Source: CAYLPJ01 sp964385465 (GTDB lineage: Bacteria > Planctomycetota > Phycisphaerae > SM23-33). Taken from it: a DNA stretch of 64,000 bases. Under the pieces are notes generated by a model that saw only the letters and a program-made list of their open reading frames with translations, made no database searches and was not told where the DNA came from. How positions within the stretch are numbered: the stretch's first letter is position 1; every line of letters starts with the position of its first letter. Positions 37,301 to 48,101 of this stretch are shown one piece after another. The stretch is from contig CAYLPJ010000011.1 of assembly GCA_964385465.1 (NCBI GenBank), forward strand, positions 57,645 to 121,644, given 5' to 3'. The position numbers were made by a program, and so were the translations under genes.

Positions 37301-37662
37301 GGCAGCTCCACGAGCCGGACCTTCGCGCGGACCTTGTCCCAGACGTTGTCCACGCTGTCGGGGCCCACGCCGTCCTCCAGCGTCACGTAGATCACCGCGT
37401 AGCCGGTCAGCGAGCGCGAGGTGATCTCCTTGACCTCGTCGAGGTCGAAGATCGCCTGCTCCAGCGGCTCGGTGACCAGCAGCTCGACGTCCCCGGCCGT
37501 CGCGCCCGGCCAGGCGACACTCACCTGGCAGACGCGGATCGTGAATTCGGGGTCCTCCCGGCGTGGCATGGCGGTGTAGCTGATCGCCCCCCACGCGCAG
37601 GCGAGCGCCGTCAGCGCCAGGAACACCGACCGGTACCGCAGCGCGAACCGGGGCAGATTCAT
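34303..37662 (-). CDS. RND-family efflux pump inner-membrane subunit
   Basis: A 1119-residue resistance-nodulation-division transporter, longer than AcrB (1049). The first helix is FALRYRSVFLALTALACAW, followed by the porter domain with EDPEFTIRVCQVSVAWPGATA and VTEPLEQAI. Helices 2-6 contain the proton-relay segment IIALGMLVDNAIEVCDN, where the second Asp of the AcrB DD pair is Asn. The second half mirrors the first, ending PTVIALFVETFG. A Pro/Gly-rich loop at about 540-560 (RRPAPPDAGAGGQAGG) lies between helices 6 and 7. Exported substrates are unknown. The start overlaps the adaptor stop (ATGA), and GAGGAG precedes it. An outer-membrane factor gene is not adjacent. Confidence 0.92.
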   Translation of the reverse strand: MNLPRFALRYRSVFLALTALACAWGAISYTAMPRREDPEFTIRVCQVSVAWPGATAGDVELLVTEPLEQAIFDLDEVKEITSRSLTGYAVIYVTLEDGVGPDSVDNVWDKVRAKVRLVELPRDSGCGDPRVDSDFGDTSAMVLAVYQRPAEANAPDAPRRRTPREMEVIADRLRDDIKLLDAVGSAELIGVRPEVIYLQTDAGTWSQLSMTADELKDLLESRNIVAPGGSIDTELSRFGVKPTGEFQADAEIASLVVGAQEHRAPVVLGDLDIETVRGYEDPPSLIARYGAADVPGGAEAVVVSFTMKAGHNITALGERVRARIEEARRTWLPADVGVAVVSDQPATVAGKIDEFSENLWQAVAIVVGVALLLIGLRVALVMGAAIPLVMLATLATMPVFGVQLEQVSIAALIIALGMLVDNAIEVCDNIHRLLEEGCSRREAAARGAGEIAFPVLIATLTTVAAFLPMLTLPGSEGEYVYSLPVVVSAALLISWFLAMTTTTIMAHAVIRPGKGLSPLAWLVRAARSLVRRLLRRPAPPDAGAGGQAGGTVGRLYEALAARAVRMRAVTLAIALAAFAAAVALVASGLVGTEYFPPAARPQFVIDVDLPQGTAFDVTRSACRELEDILADERVVTVGGERVDALANFVGYVGGGGPRFYLGLDPKDPGSNRAFFVVNTTDTAAVDAYVAAVRRAARERIPGARVSPKKLEMGPPVSFPVQLRISGDDKGRLRTIADRVKAALAETEGTWDVHDSWGRQAFQVFARTDKSAANLAGVTNAAVAQTLNAYYSGHYLTTYREGDHRLGVYLRLPPEQRRSIEGIYAVHVEGRRGKVPIDAVADIDTGWVQGRIERRDLKRTIAVNARVRAGMLPNAVLAAAMPRIREIRQGLRAGYSIETGGQQKETAESQENMSRALTISVLLIVLLLVIQYNSLVKPLIILVTIPLAATGALVGLWVTGEPLGFMANLGLLSLAGVVLNDAIVLTEFVGETIRRRLASGGGRPAAGEKPCNGLSREAFRECLIAGSRMRILPIVLTTLTTVGGLMPLMFAGGPLFEPMASVIVFGLLFATALTLIVLPTVIALFVETFGVPLVDPQAPASPGPQTDGQPPQGPNPVASR

Positions 37663-39509
37663 GGGCGCAGGCTCCTCTCGTCGAGTTCCCCGACGACGCG
37701 GACGCGCTGCCCCGGCGCCAGCAGCGACGCGCCGCGGACGACGAGGCGGTCGCCGGCGGCAAGGGCCTGCGAGGCGATCCGCCGCAGCGCGCCGACCTGC
37801 CCGGTGATCCGGACGGGCACCCTCTCGACGCGCGTCGCCCCGTCGGCCTCCCGCACGACGTACGCGGCGTGCCCGCCGGCGGCCTCGGGCAGGATGGCCT
37901 CCATGGGCACGTACAGGCCCGCGCCGGGGCCCGGTCGGCCCAGCTCCAGCTTCACCAGGTCGCCCGGGCGGAACAGCCAGCGGAGGCGCAGCAGCATCAC
38001 GCGGTCGCCGTCGGCCACCCACGCCGGCGGGCGCAGCGCCAGCAGGTCGTCCACCTCCAGCCCGCCGCCGGGCGCCTCGCCATCGGCCTCGACCTCGCGG
38101 AAGACGTACATCCCCAGCAGCGCCAGGCGGTCCTCCTTCGGCCTGACGTAGACCTTCCTCAACCGGAAGATCGGGCTGTACGCCGCCCCCGGGGCCTTCA
38201 TGTCCATCCCCTCGGCCTTCCAGACGAACTGCCGCCCCGTCTGCTCCTCCCGGAACAGGCAGTTGACCTCGACGTACAGCGGCCGTGTCGTCGAGGGCTC
38301 GCGGACCAGCACCGGCAGCACGTCCTCGATGGCGATCGACTCGAAGACCGTCCGGCGGACCTTGTAGTCCCCCGCCAGCTCGCCGGAGAGGTCTTCGGGC
38401 CGCGCCTGGCCGGAAGTGATCCGCCGCAGGACCGGCCCGACACGCTCGTCGGCGTAGAGGCGCTGCCACCGCCCGTCCTGCCTCGTGTAGGCCGCGAACC
38501 GCGGGTTGGTCACGATGGACAGGAACTGCTCCGGCTCGGGCGCCTCGGCGGGGACCTGCTGGTTGCGGACGAACAGGCTGACCTTGAACGTCCGCAGGTT
38601 GCGGTCGGCGATGGTGTCCTTGCTGTAGATGAACCCCGTGACGGGCTCCCCCACGCCGGGCGGGTAGACGGTCACGGCGTCGCCGATGTTCAGCAGCCGA
38701 TCGGTCGCCGGCGAAACGGCCACCGCCACGGTGATCGGGTCCATCATCGTCACCTGCGCGACGCCCTGGCCCGGCTGGACGTACGCGCCGGGGATGGCGT
38801 ACAGTTCCGAGACCCGTCCCGGGAACGGCGCCTTCAGGTCGCAGCGGTGCAGGTCCAGCTCGGCCCGCTTGACCGCCTCGGTCGCCTGCGAAACGCGGGC
38901 GCCGGCGCTGGTCAGCGCGGCCTGCTGCATCTCGAGCTGGGCGCGGACGCGGTCCAGGTCGGCCGCGGCGACCTTGACCGTCGCGGCCTGGCGGTCGACC
39001 TCCAGGTCGGTCGCCACGTCCCGGCTGCGGGCGTCCTCCAGCCGCTTCAGCTCGTTCCGGGCCAGGTCCAGGTCCGCCTCGGCGGCCTTGATCTGCGCCG
39101 GCAGGACGGAGGCGACCTCCGTCCGCGTGGCCTGCCGGGCGGCCTTGGCGGCGGCGACCTCGGCCTCGGCCTCCTCGACCGCCAACTCGTACCGCGAGCG
39201 GTCCAGCGAGGCCAGGACGGTGCCCTCGGTGATCACGCGGCCCTGCTCGTCGAGGGTGCGGCCCTCGACGTCCACGTTCTCCCCGCAGACGAACCGCAGC
39301 GTGCCGGGCACCTCGAAGCCGATGTCCTCCTGCTTCCACGGCTCGACCGAGCCGGACAGGCGCAGGCTCACCGACGGGTCGCGGACGGCCAGCTCGACGA
39401 CCGTCACCGCACGGGGCGGCGATGCGGGGGTGCCTCCGCGCTGCCGGTCGCAGCCGCCGAGGGCCGCAGCCAGAACCACCGCCGCACACGCCTTCAGCGG
39501 CTCGCCCAT
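37659..39509 (-). CDS. RND periplasmic adaptor lipoprotein (HlyD/AcrA-like) with large insert
   Basis: A 616-residue membrane fusion protein, about 200 residues longer than AcrA. A lipoprotein signal ends LAAALGGC with C20. The lipoyl and hairpin region follows: GSVEPWKQEDIGFEVPGTL, a long helical hairpin at about 115-235, then DLHRCDLKAPFPGRVSELYA. A barrel domain runs to about 345. Residues ~345-530 (AAYTRQDGRWQRLYADERV onward) are additional sequence not expected in this family, before a membrane-proximal end with GLYVPMEAILPE. AGGAG precedes ATG 39509. It is the first gene of an operon with the RND pump and has an operator-like palindrome upstream. Confidence 0.88.
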   Translation of the reverse strand: MGEPLKACAAVVLAAALGGCDRQRGGTPASPPRAVTVVELAVRDPSVSLRLSGSVEPWKQEDIGFEVPGTLRFVCGENVDVEGRTLDEQGRVITEGTVLASLDRSRYELAVEEAEAEVAAAKAARQATRTEVASVLPAQIKAAEADLDLARNELKRLEDARSRDVATDLEVDRQAATVKVAAADLDRVRAQLEMQQAALTSAGARVSQATEAVKRAELDLHRCDLKAPFPGRVSELYAIPGAYVQPGQGVAQVTMMDPITVAVAVSPATDRLLNIGDAVTVYPPGVGEPVTGFIYSKDTIADRNLRTFKVSLFVRNQQVPAEAPEPEQFLSIVTNPRFAAYTRQDGRWQRLYADERVGPVLRRITSGQARPEDLSGELAGDYKVRRTVFESIAIEDVLPVLVREPSTTRPLYVEVNCLFREEQTGRQFVWKAEGMDMKAPGAAYSPIFRLRKVYVRPKEDRLALLGMYVFREVEADGEAPGGGLEVDDLLALRPPAWVADGDRVMLLRLRWLFRPGDLVKLELGRPGPGAGLYVPMEAILPEAAGGHAAYVVREADGATRVERVPVRITGQVGALRRIASQALAAGDRLVVRGASLLAPGQRVRVVGELDERSLRP

Positions 39510-39552
39510 GCGATTGCTCCTTCGTGTCCGAACGCCCAGCTTGCCGAGACCC

Positions 39553-39571
39553 GATACCGAACGTTCGATAC
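39553..39571. promoter_or_regulatory. TetR-type operator-like palindrome upstream of the RND operon
   Basis: GATACCGAACGTTCGATAC contains the perfect 10-bp palindrome CGAACGTTCG (39558-39567), extended by partial symmetry (TAC on the left, ATA on the right). It is 44-62 bases ahead of the adaptor start codon. Many TetR/AcrR repressors bind such sites at efflux operons, but no TetR gene is in this window. Confidence 0.5.
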
Positions 39572-39823
39572 ACCAAATCCAGCCGCTTGGCAAGGCCGCC
39601 CCCCGTGATCGTCCCGCAAGCGCGAGCGTTCTCCCCCGGGTCCCCGGCGGCGGCCTTCCCGTCCCGATCGCGGCCTCACGGCCGGGCCGTTGCGGGACTC
39701 GGCCCGGTCCCGTCGGATGCGGAGCGACTTGTCGGCGAGCCCGAGCGCGGGCATGGGTTGACAGGCCGGCAGGGAATTGGCGACGCTATGCCCGTCGCGA
39801 TCCCGCACCGAAAGGAGCCTGGC

Positions 39824-41722
<1,899 letters not shown>

Positions 41723-41768
41723 GCCGGCCCCGCCGCGAAGGGGCGCGGGCGTGCGGGAGGAAGGGGGG

Positions 41769-43325
41769 CTACCGGGCCGCCCGGGGGGCGCGCCGCCGGA
41801 GCAGGACCGGCACGGTGGCCGCGAGCAGCAGGACGGCGCCGGGGGCCGGGACACGTGCTCGCCCGGCGCTGCCGAGAGACTCCCCGCCGAGCGCGCCGCG
41901 CAGCATCGCCAGATCGTCGCGACCGACGCTGCCGTCGCCGTTGAAGTCGCCGTCGGCCCATCCGGCGTCGCCGGTTCGGCCCCAGTTCCGCTTGACGATC
42001 CTGTAATCCGCCGCGTCCACGTCGCCGTCGCCGTCGGCGTCCCCGGGGCCCGGCCCGACGGCCGTGATCTCCAGGACGCCGCCGGCATACCAGCCGTCCA
42101 CCCCGGGGGGGAGGAGAAGCGTCGGCTCGTCGTCGAGCCACGCCCCGGCCAGCAGCGGGTAGGTGCCGACAGCCAGGCCGCCGGCGTCGAGGACCTCCAG
42201 CGTCGCGCCGCTGTCCAGGTCGATCGCACCGGCGACGCGGATCTTCGTCCGCCCCGCGTCGGCGCCGGAGAGGGCGATCCGCAGGGCGCTGCCGCCGGCA
42301 CAGAGCAGGTCGCCGGTCAGGCCCAGCCGTCCCGCCCCCATCTCCACCGTGCCCGCGCTGGCGATCCGCTCGACGCCCCAGGCGTTCGCGTCGTCGTCCG
42401 GCTCGAACCGGACGGCGGCGTCGGCGGCGACGTCCAGCGCCAGGTACTGCCCGGCCCCGTTGAGGTACCCCGACGTGAAGCTCCCCGTCGGGTCGTACCC
42501 GCTGAAGTGGACCGTTCCTTCCCGCACGTCGAACGTGGTGTCCGGGCGGTAGCCCTGGGCGCCCGCCAGATGCAGCGTGCCGCCTCCCAGCTTGGTCAGG
42601 GTCGTCCCCGAGGTCGCGTAGGTCCCGAAGCCGACGTCCGCGCCGATGGCCCGCTCGGCGGCGGTGTCGGCAAAGGTGAACGTCAGCTCCGCGGCGACGT
42701 CCAGCGTCCAGTCGTTCTGCCAGTAGATGCCCCCGTCGTAGGACTGGTCGGCCGTGCGGACCTGCCAAACCGCCCCGGGGCCGTCGCGGAACGTCAGCAG
42801 CCCGTGGTGGCTGGGCACCGGGCCCCCGGGGCCGGGAACGTACTTGTGGATGGAGGGCAGGTTCCGCGTGGCGTTCGTAATGAGCGTGCAGTCCGCCACG
42901 CCGAGGGTGCTGAGCCCGCCGGCAGGCTGCCCCGCCGTGCCGAGGTCGGCGTTGAACTCCGGTGCGAACTCGAGGACCTCGCCGCCGCCGCTGCCCAGGA
43001 CGCGGAAGTCCCGGGCGTGGATCAGGTCGGGCATGTTGTTGTTGATCCGGGCCTCACCGGTGACGAGCACCTTCGCGGCGTCGTCAAGCCGCCAGTACGT
43101 CTTGGACCCGCTGGCGCCGTTGTCCCAGAGCGAGTCGAACGCCAGCAGCGTCCCGGCGCCGTCGACGTGCAGGTCGACCGTGATCGTGGTCGACCAGGAC
43201 CGGTCCCCGATGAGGTCGCTGGACGATCCCGACGTGTGTACGTAGAGGTCCTCGGCGGGCGCGGTCCGGGCGCAGAGCCCCCCGGCCAGCAAGAGGGCGA
43301 GGGCGAGTCGGGCGGTTACGGACAC
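41769..43325 (-). CDS. Secreted beta-strand-repeat protein with dockerin and PEP-CTERM-like end
   Basis: A 518-residue exported protein. A signal peptide covers about 1-24 (ending CARTAPAED). The body is repetitive and Gly/Thr/Asp-rich, with autotransporter-associated strand motifs such as LTKLGGGTLHLAGAQGY. Residues ~427-478 form a type I dockerin with two calcium loops (DADGDGDVDAADY and DGDFNGDGSVGRDDL). The C-terminus PAPGAVLLLAATVPVLLRRR is a PEP-CTERM-like sorting tail with a hydrophobic stretch and arginines, although PEP reads PAP. GTG 43325 follows GGAGGTCGCC and overlaps the end of the upstream gene by 10 bases, so it is translationally coupled. A cell-surface or matrix role is inferred. 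Confidence 0.85.
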   Translation of the reverse strand: MSVTARLALALLLAGGLCARTAPAEDLYVHTSGSSSDLIGDRSWSTTITVDLHVDGAGTLLAFDSLWDNGASGSKTYWRLDDAAKVLVTGEARINNNMPDLIHARDFRVLGSGGGEVLEFAPEFNADLGTAGQPAGGLSTLGVADCTLITNATRNLPSIHKYVPGPGGPVPSHHGLLTFRDGPGAVWQVRTADQSYDGGIYWQNDWTLDVAAELTFTFADTAAERAIGADVGFGTYATSGTTLTKLGGGTLHLAGAQGYRPDTTFDVREGTVHFSGYDPTGSFTSGYLNGAGQYLALDVAADAAVRFEPDDDANAWGVERIASAGTVEMGAGRLGLTGDLLCAGGSALRIALSGADAGRTKIRVAGAIDLDSGATLEVLDAGGLAVGTYPLLAGAWLDDEPTLLLPPGVDGWYAGGVLEITAVGPGPGDADGDGDVDAADYRIVKRNWGRTGDAGWADGDFNGDGSVGRDDLAMLRGALGGESLGSAGRARVPAPGAVLLLAATVPVLLRRRAPRAAR

Positions 43326-46300
43326 GGCGACCTCCGATCGACGCGCCGGGCCCGCCGACGGACGACGAGCCCGGCCGAGCCAAGCAGCAGAGCCAGGGCC
43401 GTCGGCTCCGGGGCGGGCGGGGCCGGCGGAACGTACGTGCGTCCATAGTTGCGTTTGAGCAGGGCGTAGTCCAGGGCGTTGACGGCGCCGTCGAAGTTGA
43501 AGTCGCCGCGGGACCACCGTGCCACCCCCGCGAAGCCGTCGGCCAGGGCCAGCAGGTCGTCGCGGTCGACGTCGAAGTCCAGGTCGCTGTCGCCGGGAAT
43601 CGTCAGCCGCACGAGCACCGCGTCGCCGATCGGCGCGACGCCGACGACGTGCATCGCGTCGGCGGATGCGTCGGTCAGCCCCGCGGGCCCGCCCGCCCAC
43701 GCCGGCGCCGCCAGCGCCATCAGCTCGGCCTCGAGGAGGTCGACGTCGTTGGGCTCCAGGCCCCCGCCGACGGTCAGCGCCCCGCCGTCGAGCACCACCT
43801 GCGCCCCGGCCGCCAGCGACAGCGCGCCCGTCGTGGCATCGGCCGGGCCCAGCAGCAGCGTGGCGTCGGCAGCCAGGTCGATCGAGCAGGCGTCCAGGAT
43901 CGTCGGGACCGTCAGCGTGCTGCCGGCGTCGATGCTCACCCGTCCCCTGCCGCCCGGGCTGGTGATCGCGCCGGTCAGCGTGGTCGGCCGCGAGACTCGC
44001 AGCAGCCCGTCGCTGGCGATCCCGCCGTCGTAGATGTACCCGCCGGAGACGTCGAACCGCAGCGCCCCGCCGAGGACCTCGACGCCCACGGTGTCGGCGC
44101 CGTCGCCGAGCGGGTCCGTCCCGCCGGCGACGCGAACCGTGCCGGCCTCGACCGCCAGGCTCGAGCCGGGCTCGACCTGCGTGACCGATGCCGCCGAGCG
44201 ACCCAGCGACAGCGTGCCGTCGTCCACCTTGCGGAGCCGCCCCCGCCAGGTCGTCGTGCCCGAGCCGGCGACGTCCAGCCGGGCGACCTGCGGCGCCGGC
44301 GTCGCCGCGTTGCCGTCGTCGAAGACGAGATGGCCGTTGTACGTCGCCTCGTAGCCGCCGAGGTCCGCCTTGCCCCCCGAGAGCTTCAGCGTGAACTGCG
44401 GGTTCTTGGGCACGCGGGGCTTGACGGAGCTCTCGGTGGTCAGCAGGCCGCTGCGCAGCTCGATCGTGCCGCGAGAGTCGGCGGCGAACCCGACCCCCCC
44501 GGCCGCTCCGCCGCCGGAAACGATGTAGGCGAACAGGACCTCGCCCCAGTCGCCGGAGCCGGCGGAGGTCTCGTCGGCGCCCTCGATGATCATCGTCCCG
44601 TCCAGCCGGTTGCGGGGGCTGTTCAGCGTGCCGGTGAGCTTGAACAGCCCGCCGTTGTCCACGCGGATCGTGCTGGTCGCATCCTCGGTGAGGATGATCC
44701 CCAGGAAGCCGTAATCCGGGTCGTCGCGGAGCGCCCCGCCTGTGCCGGCCAGGCAGTGCAGGTCGCCGCCGCGGAGGACGATCATCCCGTTCTCCGATGC
44801 CAGGTAGTACGGCAGCCGCGACAGCTCCACCTCGCCCTCGTCGAGCGTCAGGCCCCACGTGTGGAACGGGGTCCGCATCGCAGTGATCCCCGCCAGCGAC
44901 AGCGTCCCGCCGCCCGTCTTGCGCAGGCGCACCTCCTTGAGCAGGGCGTAGAAATCGTTCGTGCAGGTCAGCGTCAGGCCGCCGGGGACGTGGACCTCCG
45001 GCTCCGTGCCGGGCACCTGCGAGAGCCCCCCCAGCCCGGAGATGCCCACGAAGCTGCTGAAGGTCACGTCGGCGTCCGCCGTGGCCAGCCGGCCGCCCTC
45101 GTAGATCGCCACCGCGCCGCTTCCCAGGTTGGCGCCGTCGCTGACCAGGACCGTGCCCCCGTGGATGTACGTGTAGCCGGCGTACGTGTTGGCCGTGGCG
45201 CCGCGGAGGTCCAGCGTGCTGTCGCCGTACTTCGTCACGCGGATGGGCCGCCCCGCCGGGTTCGTGCCGATCGCCACCTGCCCGGCGTAGACCGTGCCGG
45301 TATCGCCCGGCGCCCCGATGCCGAGGATCTGCGTCCCGCTGCTTGCCACCATCGCCCCCAACTGCGACAGGCTCGTCAGCGTGAAGTCCCCGACGAACCC
45401 GACCTGCCCGCCGGCAAGGTTGATGGTGTACCCCTTGCCCGGGCTCGCGGCGTGCAGGCCGTTGGCGAACATCAGCGACTGCCCGTCCGTCACGTCCACG
45501 GTGACGCCCGATCCCAGCGCGTTGACGTGGCCGATGCCCAGACCGCCGGCGCTGAAGTCCAGCGAGGCGATCCCGGTGTTGTCGGCCGCGAGGACCGTCA
45601 CGCCGGGACCGCGGACGGTGACGGCCTGCCCGGCGAGGCCCTGCTCGACGAAAAGCACGCCGCCGGCGCCGCCGAACCGGAAGCCGGCCGAGGCGTTGGG
45701 GATCACGTTCGATACGGCCACGTGCTCCGCCCCGCCCTTGCTGGTGTGCAGCCACAGCTCGCTGGCCGAGAGGTCGACGGCTCCGGCGTACGTGCCGCCG
45801 ATGGCGTAGGTCCCGGCGCCGCCGACGCGGGCGAAGTCCGCCGCCGTCGGCGTGAAGCCGGTGGACAGCACGGCGCCGAGGCCCAGCAGGATCGGCGCGC
45901 CGCTGCCGCCGTCGACGCCGAGGGAGTCCGCCCGCTCGGCGTGCAGCGTCGCGCCGGGCAGGACCTCCACCTCGCCGCTGAAGCCCGGGTTGGACCCCAG
46001 CACCCGCAGCGTGCCGTTGCCCTCGACCGTCAGCCTGCCCGTCCCGGCAAGCTGCCCGTCGGCGGGCATGTTCAGCGTCTGGAGCCCCGGCCCGTCGTAC
46101 GGGCTGACGGGGTTGTTGTACACCGTCGACTTGCCCGGCTCGTACAGCCCCGAGGCGTTGACCGCCGTCTGGAACGCGTAGAAGTTGAACGGCTGGTCCG
46201 CGCCGAACTGCGTCCAGTTGATGTCGTTGTCGTTGAGGTAGATCGTGCCCCCGCCGGGGAGCATCGTCAGCGTCCTGCCGGGCTCGAGGTCCGCCTCGTT

Positions 46301-47983
46301 GCTCTTGCCCGCCGCCATGGCGGTGAAGACGGCGGCGTCCAGCTCGATGTCGTTGCCCGGGTGGCCCAGCGTGTCCTGGGTGTTCGTCGACGGCGTGTCG
46401 CCGAAGAGGTACGCCTTCAGAATCCCGCCCTCGACCCGCCAGGTGCACTCGACGTCGTTGGTCGGGTTCGCCAGGGCCGTCAACCCCGGCCCCGTGACGC
46501 GGACGACGTGTGCGTCCCCGAGGCCGGCGTTGCCCGTCAGCCTCGCGCCGACCTCCATGGCGCCCTGCGGCGTGGTGTGGTAGTGCGCGTCCTTCAGGTA
46601 CGCCGTCGTGTTGCGGATCTCGCTGTCGCCATGGATTTCCACGACGTCCGCGCCGTTGCCGTTGATGTCCGCCGCCGCGCCGAACACCAGCGCGCCGGGC
46701 TGGCCCGTGCTGGCGCTCGTGTCGCCCCCCAAGCCCAGCCAGGGGGTGCTGCCCTCGCTGCCGACCTCGAGCGTCCAGGGCGTGTACCCCCCCGCGACGC
46801 TGCGGTCCCTGCCGACGACGCCGTCGGCGCCCTCCAGGTCCACGCTGACGCCGTAGAGGACCGTCGGCGCGGCCGGGAGATTCCCCGGGCTGTCCCCGCC
46901 GCCGGGCGCCATGGATCGGTGGCAGATCATCGAGCCGGGCTCGACGAGCAGGTCCCCGCCGAAGGTCAGCCCGACGAGCAGGCCCCGGGAGGCGCTGAGT
47001 GTCGAGCTGCCATCCAGCACGATCCGCTGAATCTCGTCGAAGCCCGCCTCGTCGGCCGAGACCAGCCGCAGCAGGCTGCCCCCCGAGCCGCGAAGCTCGA
47101 AGGTCTCGTACGCGCTCTGGTTGGCGTCCCACCACATGATCTTTCCCGAGTTCAGCAGCGTTGCGTTGTTCAGGTGGACGGTCCGCCCGGGCGTGGTGGT
47201 GTCCAGCACGCCCCCGGCGCCGATGGCCAGCACGCCCCCCGTGATGTCCATCCGGCCGTTGTGCAGCATGGTGGTCGCCGCCGCGACGCTCAACCTGCCG
47301 TCGGAGAGGGCGATGTCGGCGTTGACGGTCGCGTACCCGTCGGCCCGGTCGAACGCCACGGCCGCGCCGGTCACGTTCACCGCCGACGCCGTCACGTCGC
47401 CGGCGAAGGCAACGGTCGGCTGATCGATGTTGAACCGCAGGTCGTCGAGTCCCGGCCCGGCAACGGTCAGCGTTTCCGACGCGGACGCCGTCACGGCTTG
47501 CTCGAACCGCAGACCGTGGGCGGAGTGGTCGTTGTTCTGGTTGATGAGCAGGTCACTGTGGAGGGCGACGTCGGCGTCGAGAACGACCAGGGAGGCCGGC
47601 GGGCGGTCGCGATCGGGCTCGACCAGCGCCATGTCCAGCAAGGCCGCGGCCGAGGCGCCGGCGTCGAAGACCATCGAGCCGGACTCCAGGTAGAGGTCCT
47701 TCTCGAAAGCGGCCCCGGTGAATCGCAGCTCGCCGACGGTGACGCTCGTGCCGCCCAGGTCGACGTGCAGATCGTCGGTGACGGCCAGGTCGGCGAAGGT
47801 CGCGCCGTCGCCGGGGCCGTCGGGCACGGCCGGGCCCCAGTTCCCCCCGTCCAGCCAGGCCCGCATGCCGGTCGCCGGGCCGACCCAGTTGGCGTCGGTC
47901 GCTCGCGCGCTGCCGGCCGGGAGCGACACGGCGAGCACCCCCGCAAGCAGCCCCCGCGCCATCGTGCACGCTCGACGGTCCAT
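43316..47983 (-). CDS. Giant autotransporter-type repeat protein with dockerin and PEP-CTERM end
   Basis: A 1555-residue secreted protein with a signal peptide at about 1-29 (ending SLPAGSARATDA). The long body is a predicted beta-helix with many strand repeats; a clear one is near residues 922-948 (LDLRGATANTYAGYTYIHGG), and others read LRKTGGGTLSLAGI. Residues ~1460-1510 are a dockerin-like calcium-binding pair (DSDLDFDVDRDDL, DFNFDGAVNALDYALLKRNY). The end, PAPEPTALALLLGSAGLVVRRR, fits PEP-CTERM sorting to the cell surface. ATG 47983 follows AGGAAGG, preferred to an upstream in-frame ATG at 48013. No cohesin protein is in the window. It is the first gene of a pair with the 518-residue protein. 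Confidence 0.88.
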   Translation of the reverse strand: MDRRACTMARGLLAGVLAVSLPAGSARATDANWVGPATGMRAWLDGGNWGPAVPDGPGDGATFADLAVTDDLHVDLGGTSVTVGELRFTGAAFEKDLYLESGSMVFDAGASAAALLDMALVEPDRDRPPASLVVLDADVALHSDLLINQNNDHSAHGLRFEQAVTASASETLTVAGPGLDDLRFNIDQPTVAFAGDVTASAVNVTGAAVAFDRADGYATVNADIALSDGRLSVAAATTMLHNGRMDITGGVLAIGAGGVLDTTTPGRTVHLNNATLLNSGKIMWWDANQSAYETFELRGSGGSLLRLVSADEAGFDEIQRIVLDGSSTLSASRGLLVGLTFGGDLLVEPGSMICHRSMAPGGGDSPGNLPAAPTVLYGVSVDLEGADGVVGRDRSVAGGYTPWTLEVGSEGSTPWLGLGGDTSASTGQPGALVFGAAADINGNGADVVEIHGDSEIRNTTAYLKDAHYHTTPQGAMEVGARLTGNAGLGDAHVVRVTGPGLTALANPTNDVECTWRVEGGILKAYLFGDTPSTNTQDTLGHPGNDIELDAAVFTAMAAGKSNEADLEPGRTLTMLPGGGTIYLNDNDINWTQFGADQPFNFYAFQTAVNASGLYEPGKSTVYNNPVSPYDGPGLQTLNMPADGQLAGTGRLTVEGNGTLRVLGSNPGFSGEVEVLPGATLHAERADSLGVDGGSGAPILLGLGAVLSTGFTPTAADFARVGGAGTYAIGGTYAGAVDLSASELWLHTSKGGAEHVAVSNVIPNASAGFRFGGAGGVLFVEQGLAGQAVTVRGPGVTVLAADNTGIASLDFSAGGLGIGHVNALGSGVTVDVTDGQSLMFANGLHAASPGKGYTINLAGGQVGFVGDFTLTSLSQLGAMVASSGTQILGIGAPGDTGTVYAGQVAIGTNPAGRPIRVTKYGDSTLDLRGATANTYAGYTYIHGGTVLVSDGANLGSGAVAIYEGGRLATADADVTFSSFVGISGLGGLSQVPGTEPEVHVPGGLTLTCTNDFYALLKEVRLRKTGGGTLSLAGITAMRTPFHTWGLTLDEGEVELSRLPYYLASENGMIVLRGGDLHCLAGTGGALRDDPDYGFLGIILTEDATSTIRVDNGGLFKLTGTLNSPRNRLDGTMIIEGADETSAGSGDWGEVLFAYIVSGGGAAGGVGFAADSRGTIELRSGLLTTESSVKPRVPKNPQFTLKLSGGKADLGGYEATYNGHLVFDDGNAATPAPQVARLDVAGSGTTTWRGRLRKVDDGTLSLGRSAASVTQVEPGSSLAVEAGTVRVAGGTDPLGDGADTVGVEVLGGALRFDVSGGYIYDGGIASDGLLRVSRPTTLTGAITSPGGRGRVSIDAGSTLTVPTILDACSIDLAADATLLLGPADATTGALSLAAGAQVVLDGGALTVGGGLEPNDVDLLEAELMALAAPAWAGGPAGLTDASADAMHVVGVAPIGDAVLVRLTIPGDSDLDFDVDRDDLLALADGFAGVARWSRGDFNFDGAVNALDYALLKRNYGRTYVPPAPPAPEPTALALLLGSAGLVVRRRARRVDRRSPCP

Positions 47984-48013
47984 GGCCGCCTTCCTTCCTC
48001 GCGGGTCAGACAC

Positions 48014-48044
48014 AGCGGGGCGACCCTTCCCGGATCGCCCCGCT
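48014..48044. other. Strong GC hairpin between PEP-CTERM genes
   Basis: AGCGGGGCGA (48014-48023) is perfectly complementary to TCGCCCCGCT (48035-48044) across an 11-base loop. It lies between the stop of the small PEP-CTERM gene (48102) and the start of the giant repeat gene (47983), both on the minus strand. No T-run follows on either strand, so it may be a transcript-stabilising or attenuating structure rather than a simple terminator. Confidence 0.55.
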
Positions 48045-48101
48045 GGTCAGGCTTTGTCGTGACGCCGCAATCGCGAACAGCAACTCACCGCCTCGGCCGC
48101 C

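Noticed and set aside
41769..47983. Evidence for a cellulosome from the dockerin domains
   Set aside because: No cohesin-bearing scaffoldin is in the window, and dockerin-like calcium loops are common at the ends of planctomycete surface proteins without cellulosomes.
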